Shown: positions 5,279-8,128 of the stretch, in pieces
How the letters are laid out: each line of letters begins with the position of its first letter
How positions within the stretch are numbered: position 1 is the first letter of the stretch
Origin: Puniceicoccales bacterium
Lineage (GTDB): Bacteria; Verrucomicrobiota; Verrucomicrobiia; Opitutales; LL51
Direction: 5' to 3'
Assembly (NCBI GenBank): GCA_031259665.1
Contig: JAIRLD010000026.1
Span: forward strand, 1 to 8,128
DNA: 8,128 nt
The notes under the pieces: generated by a model
Told to the model about the DNA's origin: nothing
Seen by the model: only the letters and a program-made list of their open reading frames with translations
Databases searched by the model: none
Program-made: the position numbers and the translations under genes

Positions 5279-6613
5279 ATGATTCTAACAAATTCAATTG
5301 TCATTGCCGTATTAGTGGTCATCGCTTTGAGTGTGGCAAGAATTAATGTGGTCATCGCACTGGTAGCTGGTGCTTTGATCGGCGGTGTCATTGGTGGAAT
5401 GCCTTTGCGAGAAGTATTAGCAGTATTCTCCACGGGCCTAGGAGGCGGTGCGGAAATTGCTTTAAATTACGCGATCCTCGGTGCCTTCGCAGCAACGATA
5501 GCCCATTCTGGCGTTCCCACTTGGCTTTCCCATAAACTCGTACGGTTTATTACCCAAAAATCACAGAATAATTCCCATCGGTTGGCGCTCAAGGGAGCCA
5601 TTCTATCGCTACTTATATTAGTAGGGGTCCTGTCTCAAAATGTGTTACCCGTTCACATCGCTTTTATTCCCATCCTCATTCCGCCCTTACTTAGCGTATT
5701 TGCTACGTTGGAAATGGATCGCCGCCTAATTAGCAATGCGATGACCTTCGCCATGGTGACTACCTACGCGACCATTCCCTATGGCTTTGGAAGTATTTTT
5801 TTGGAGAATATTATTCTGAAAAATTTGATGGAAAATGGACTGGTCCATGTCACTTTACGGGACGTTTTGTGGGGCAGTATTTTCCCTGCGTTGGGTATGT
5901 TAGCAGGGTTTATCACCTCCTGTTACACCTATCGAAAATCACGTACCTATGACCTGCAAAAAATGCAGTCGATGGAGGTAGAAGAAGCGAATTGTTCCCT
6001 AAGAAATGTTATTATTTCTGCCATTGCGATCGCCTGTATGTTTATCGTCCAAATTTGCTGGAATAATATGATGGGAGGAGCGATGGTTGGCCTACTTATT
6101 TTGAATGTGGGCCGTGTCGTTTCCTGGCAAGACTCGGATACCATCGTCATGCAGGGATTTCGGATGATGGCAACCATAGCTTTTGTGATGATAGCGGCAG
6201 CCGGTTTTGGTGCTGTCTTGCGTGCGACAGGCGACATTCAGGAACTCGTCGCCGGATTGGCGGATAGCGTCGGCTCCAACAAAGGAATCGCAGCATTGGG
6301 TATGATTTCAGTGGGTTTAATCATTACGATGGGGATCGGCTCTTCCTTTTCGACGGTACCCATCATTGCATCCATTTACGTTCCTCTCTGTCAGGTTTTA
6401 GGATTTAGTACCCTAGCAACCATTTGCATCGTCATAGCGGCAGCGGTGACGGGTGATGCGGGTTCGCCGGCCTCCGATACGATGCTCGGAATAACGTCCG
6501 GCCTTAATGTGGATGGCCAACATGACCACATTTGGGATACGACGGTTCCAGCTTTCATCCATTTCAATATACCTCAGATTATTTTCGGTGTTCTCGGTGC
6601 GCTGATCCTATGA
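5279..6613 (+). CDS. YuiF/NhaC-like permease, first tandem copy
   Basis: This 444-residue integral membrane protein resembles the COG2056 group (Na+/H+ antiporter-annotated; the Bacillus relative YuiF has been proposed as a histidine transporter). Hydrophobic segments lie at about 6-20, 22-40, 60-76, 105-121, 124-143, 151-172, 197-217, 243-280 (two), 297-313, 336-373 (two), 378-390 and 422-444, giving roughly eleven to thirteen spans. Family-like signatures are ALSVARINVVIALVAGAL (16-33), GLGGGAEIALNYAILGAF (53-70), NVLPVHIAFIPILIPP (121-136), MGIGSSFSTVPI (351-362), TGDAGSPASDT (391-401) and DGQHDH (412-417) before the last span. A strong AAGGAG precedes ATG 5279. The second copy follows after 21 bases, so the pair is probably one transcript. 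Whether the substrate is Na+/H+, an amino acid or another anion cannot be read from the sequence. Confidence 0.88.
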   Translation: MILTNSIVIAVLVVIALSVARINVVIALVAGALIGGVIGGMPLREVLAVFSTGLGGGAEIALNYAILGAFAATIAHSGVPTWLSHKLVRFITQKSQNNSHRLALKGAILSLLILVGVLSQNVLPVHIAFIPILIPPLLSVFATLEMDRRLISNAMTFAMVTTYATIPYGFGSIFLENIILKNLMENGLVHVTLRDVLWGSIFPALGMLAGFITSCYTYRKSRTYDLQKMQSMEVEEANCSLRNVIISAIAIACMFIVQICWNNMMGGAMVGLLILNVGRVVSWQDSDTIVMQGFRMMATIAFVMIAAAGFGAVLRATGDIQELVAGLADSVGSNKGIAALGMISVGLIITMGIGSSFSTVPIIASIYVPLCQVLGFSTLATICIVIAAAVTGDAGSPASDTMLGITSGLNVDGQHDHIWDTTVPAFIHFNIPQIIFGVLGALIL

Positions 6614-6634
6614 TTTTTAAATGAGTAGAAAAAA

Positions 6635-7966
6635 ATGGTTTTGACAAATTCGGTTGTTATTGCCGTGATAGCGATAATGGCATTGAGTGTGGCACGGATC
6701 AACGTAGTTATTGCGTTGGTGACAGGAGCATTGGTTGGTGGCGTAGCCAGTGGCATGTCACTCGGTGAGGCGTTGGATGTATTCTCTTCGGGGTTAGGTG
6801 GTGGTGCGAAAATTGCCCTGAATTATGCGATCCTCGGTGCCTTTGCAGCGGCGGTAGCCCATTCCGGTGTACCCATTTGGCTATCCCACAAACTGGTAGA
6901 ATTTATTGCTGAAAAATCCCACCACCCCAACCATCGACTCTACTTTAAAATTGCAATTGTGTTTCTACTGGCACTCATTGCGATCCTATCGAAAAATGTG
7001 ATTCCGGTCCACGTAGCCTTTATTCCCATTCTCATTCCTCCGTTACTCGGTATATTTTCTGAGCTGCAGATAGATCGCCGCCTCCTCGGCAATGCGATGG
7101 CATTTGGTCTCATTATCACTTATATGGTGATTCCCTACGGTTTTGGTAACATCTTCTTGGAAAGTATTTTCCTAAAAAATTTTGTGGAAAATGGAATGAA
7201 TGTCGAACTGAAAGACATCTTACTCGGTATGATTTTTCCAGCTTTAGGTATGGTTACGGGGCTAGCTACCTCCTGTTATGCTTACCGAAAACCGCGCACC
7301 TACGACTCAAACCGCATTCAATCGTTAAAAACAAAGGAGGAATTTTGCTCCTCTAAAGATATTGTAGTTTCGGGATTGGCGATCATCGGTGCACTTATGG
7401 CTCAGCTTTGCTGGAAAAGTACGATGGCGAGTGCATTATCGGGGTTCTTTATTTTCGCGATGGGTGGCGTTGTCGGTTGGCGAGATTCGGATAATGTGGT
7501 TGCCCAAGGCTTCAAAATGATGTCGTCCATCGCTTTCATTATGATAGCAGCAGCGGGTTTTAGTGCCATTTTACGTGCCACCGGCGACATTCAAGAATTA
7601 GTCAATTGGCTGGTAAGCGGCGTAGGTTCGAGCAAAATTTTAGCAGCGCTGGGTATGGTAATGGTCGGCTTACTCATTACTATGGGAATCGGTTCTTCCT
7701 TTTCAACGGTACCCATCATCGCCGCAATCTACGTTCCCTTTTGTACTACCCTAGGCTTCAGTCCATTGGCGACAATCTGTATCACCGCCGCCGCAACGAT
7801 TACCGGCGATGCAGGTTCACCGGTCTCAGATACTATGCTAGCCATTACGGCTGGACTTAACTCCGATGGCCAACATGACCACATCCGAGATACTTCCATT
7901 CCCGGATTGATTCATTTTAATATTCCACTCATCATTTTTGGTGTCCTCGGTGCAATGGTTTTGTAG
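6635..7966 (+). CDS. YuiF/NhaC-like permease, second tandem copy
   Basis: This 443-residue protein is a paralogue of the preceding gene, about two-thirds identical by eye and colinear end to end apart from a one-residue deletion near 188. It keeps every signature block: ALSVARINVVIALV, GLGGGAKIALNYAILGAF, MGIGSSFSTVPI, TGDAGSP (390-396) and DGQHDH (411-416). Differences cluster in the loops, for example the basic, His-containing EKSHHPNHRLYFK (93-105) against QKSQNNSHRLALK. Single charge changes also occur, such as GGGAK for GGGAE at residue 59. No good ribosome-binding site precedes ATG 6635, so translation may depend on the upstream gene. No in-frame start lies further upstream after the previous stop. 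The retained full length and conserved motifs argue that both copies are functional transporters rather than one being a decaying duplicate. Confidence 0.88.
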   Translation: MVLTNSVVIAVIAIMALSVARINVVIALVTGALVGGVASGMSLGEALDVFSSGLGGGAKIALNYAILGAFAAAVAHSGVPIWLSHKLVEFIAEKSHHPNHRLYFKIAIVFLLALIAILSKNVIPVHVAFIPILIPPLLGIFSELQIDRRLLGNAMAFGLIITYMVIPYGFGNIFLESIFLKNFVENGMNVELKDILLGMIFPALGMVTGLATSCYAYRKPRTYDSNRIQSLKTKEEFCSSKDIVVSGLAIIGALMAQLCWKSTMASALSGFFIFAMGGVVGWRDSDNVVAQGFKMMSSIAFIMIAAAGFSAILRATGDIQELVNWLVSGVGSSKILAALGMVMVGLLITMGIGSSFSTVPIIAAIYVPFCTTLGFSPLATICITAAATITGDAGSPVSDTMLAITAGLNSDGQHDHIRDTSIPGLIHFNIPLIIFGVLGAMVL

Positions 7967-7974
7967 AAGAAACC

Positions 7975-7993
7975 TAAGGGCTACTCGCCCTTA
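7975..7993. repeat. Hairpin 10 after the second permease
   Basis: TAAGGGC (7975-7981) pairs with GCCCTTA (7987-7993) around TACTC. The stem matches that of hairpin 9 (1805-1825) while the loop differs. It lies eight bases after the permease stop, without a T-tract on the plus strand, so terminator function is uncertain. Confidence 0.75.
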
Positions 7994-8002
7994 AAATCCT
8001 CG

Positions 8003-8022
8003 CCAAGGGATCCATCCCTTGG
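8003..8022. repeat. Hairpin 11, counterpart of hairpin 8
   Basis: CCAAGGGA (8003-8010) pairs with TCCCTTGG (8015-8022) around TCCA. Compared with hairpin 8 (CCAGGGGA/TCCCCTGG), the A-for-G change in the left arm is matched by a T-for-C change in the right arm, so pairing is kept. Hairpins 9 and 8 appear here in the reverse order (10 then 11). Confidence 0.75.
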
Positions 8023-8026
8023 ACCC

Positions 8027-8128
8027 GGTTTTGGGGGGTGTTGCAGGGGGGGGGGCGCGGGGGGAAAACCCCAACGCCCCAGGCCCCCCCCCCGGGGCCG
8101 CCGCCGGGCGGGGCGGCAAAAAAATTGA
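8027..8128. other. G/C homopolymer-rich end, probably unreliable sequence
   Basis: This stretch contains runs of six G (8033-8038), ten G (8046-8055), six G (8059-8064) and ten C (8084-8093), then GCC/GGC-rich sequence and seven A. No gene is visible. It looks like the degraded continuation of the third hairpin cluster at a contig end, where stable hairpins hinder sequencing. Individual bases here should not be trusted. Confidence 0.6.

Noticed and set aside
6621..6644. An eight-codon frame (MSRKKWF) overlapping the second permease start
   Set aside because: It is too short to support, has no ribosome-binding site, and is expected by chance.

Overview
The window looks like a bacterial chromosome fragment, probably a contig end, from a lineage close to Opitutae/Puniceicoccales (Verrucomicrobiota). 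That placement is recalled from the wording of the ribosome recycling factor and the glutamyl-tRNA synthetase (for example the FAPSPTGFFHIGGARTALFN block). It was not checked by a search. Most genes sit in the mid-40s to high-40s % GC, while one minus-strand gene is clearly more AT-rich.

Layout. Positions 1-178 hold the 3' end of an unidentified acidic, proline-rich gene. It is followed by pyrH (UMP kinase) and frr (ribosome recycling factor), with one base between those two. Positions 1503-1835 contain no gene. They are an almost continuous array of nine hairpins, most with perfect arms, and the last has an intrinsic-terminator look. Next come gltX and, after a second, decayed hairpin cluster (3189-3314), a DUF721/DciA-type gene. 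Converging on it is a 447-residue, AT-rich, coiled-coil orphan protein on the minus strand. A 189-base, very AT-rich divergent intergenic region with one perfect DnaA-box 9-mer separates it from two tandem paralogous 12-kb-scale-independent membrane permeases of the YuiF/NhaC-like family (444 and 443 residues). The window ends in a third hairpin cluster that runs into G/C homopolymers which look like unreliable sequence.

How it fits together. pyrH, frr, gltX and dciA are housekeeping genes for pyrimidine nucleotide supply, ribosome recycling, tRNA charging and helicase loading. The accessory part is the orphan coiled-coil gene and the duplicated permease pair. The most unusual content is non-coding. 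A modular family of GC-rich palindromes occurs in three of the gene gaps and in both orientations. The arm sequences vary while the pairing is kept, and a GCGAAGC apex recurs. In the decayed cluster, all five arm mismatches of two hairpins are transitions that stay G-U pairable on the plus-strand transcript. The coding-strand G/C skew also switches from C-biased (pyrH, frr) to strongly G-biased (gltX) across the largest cluster.
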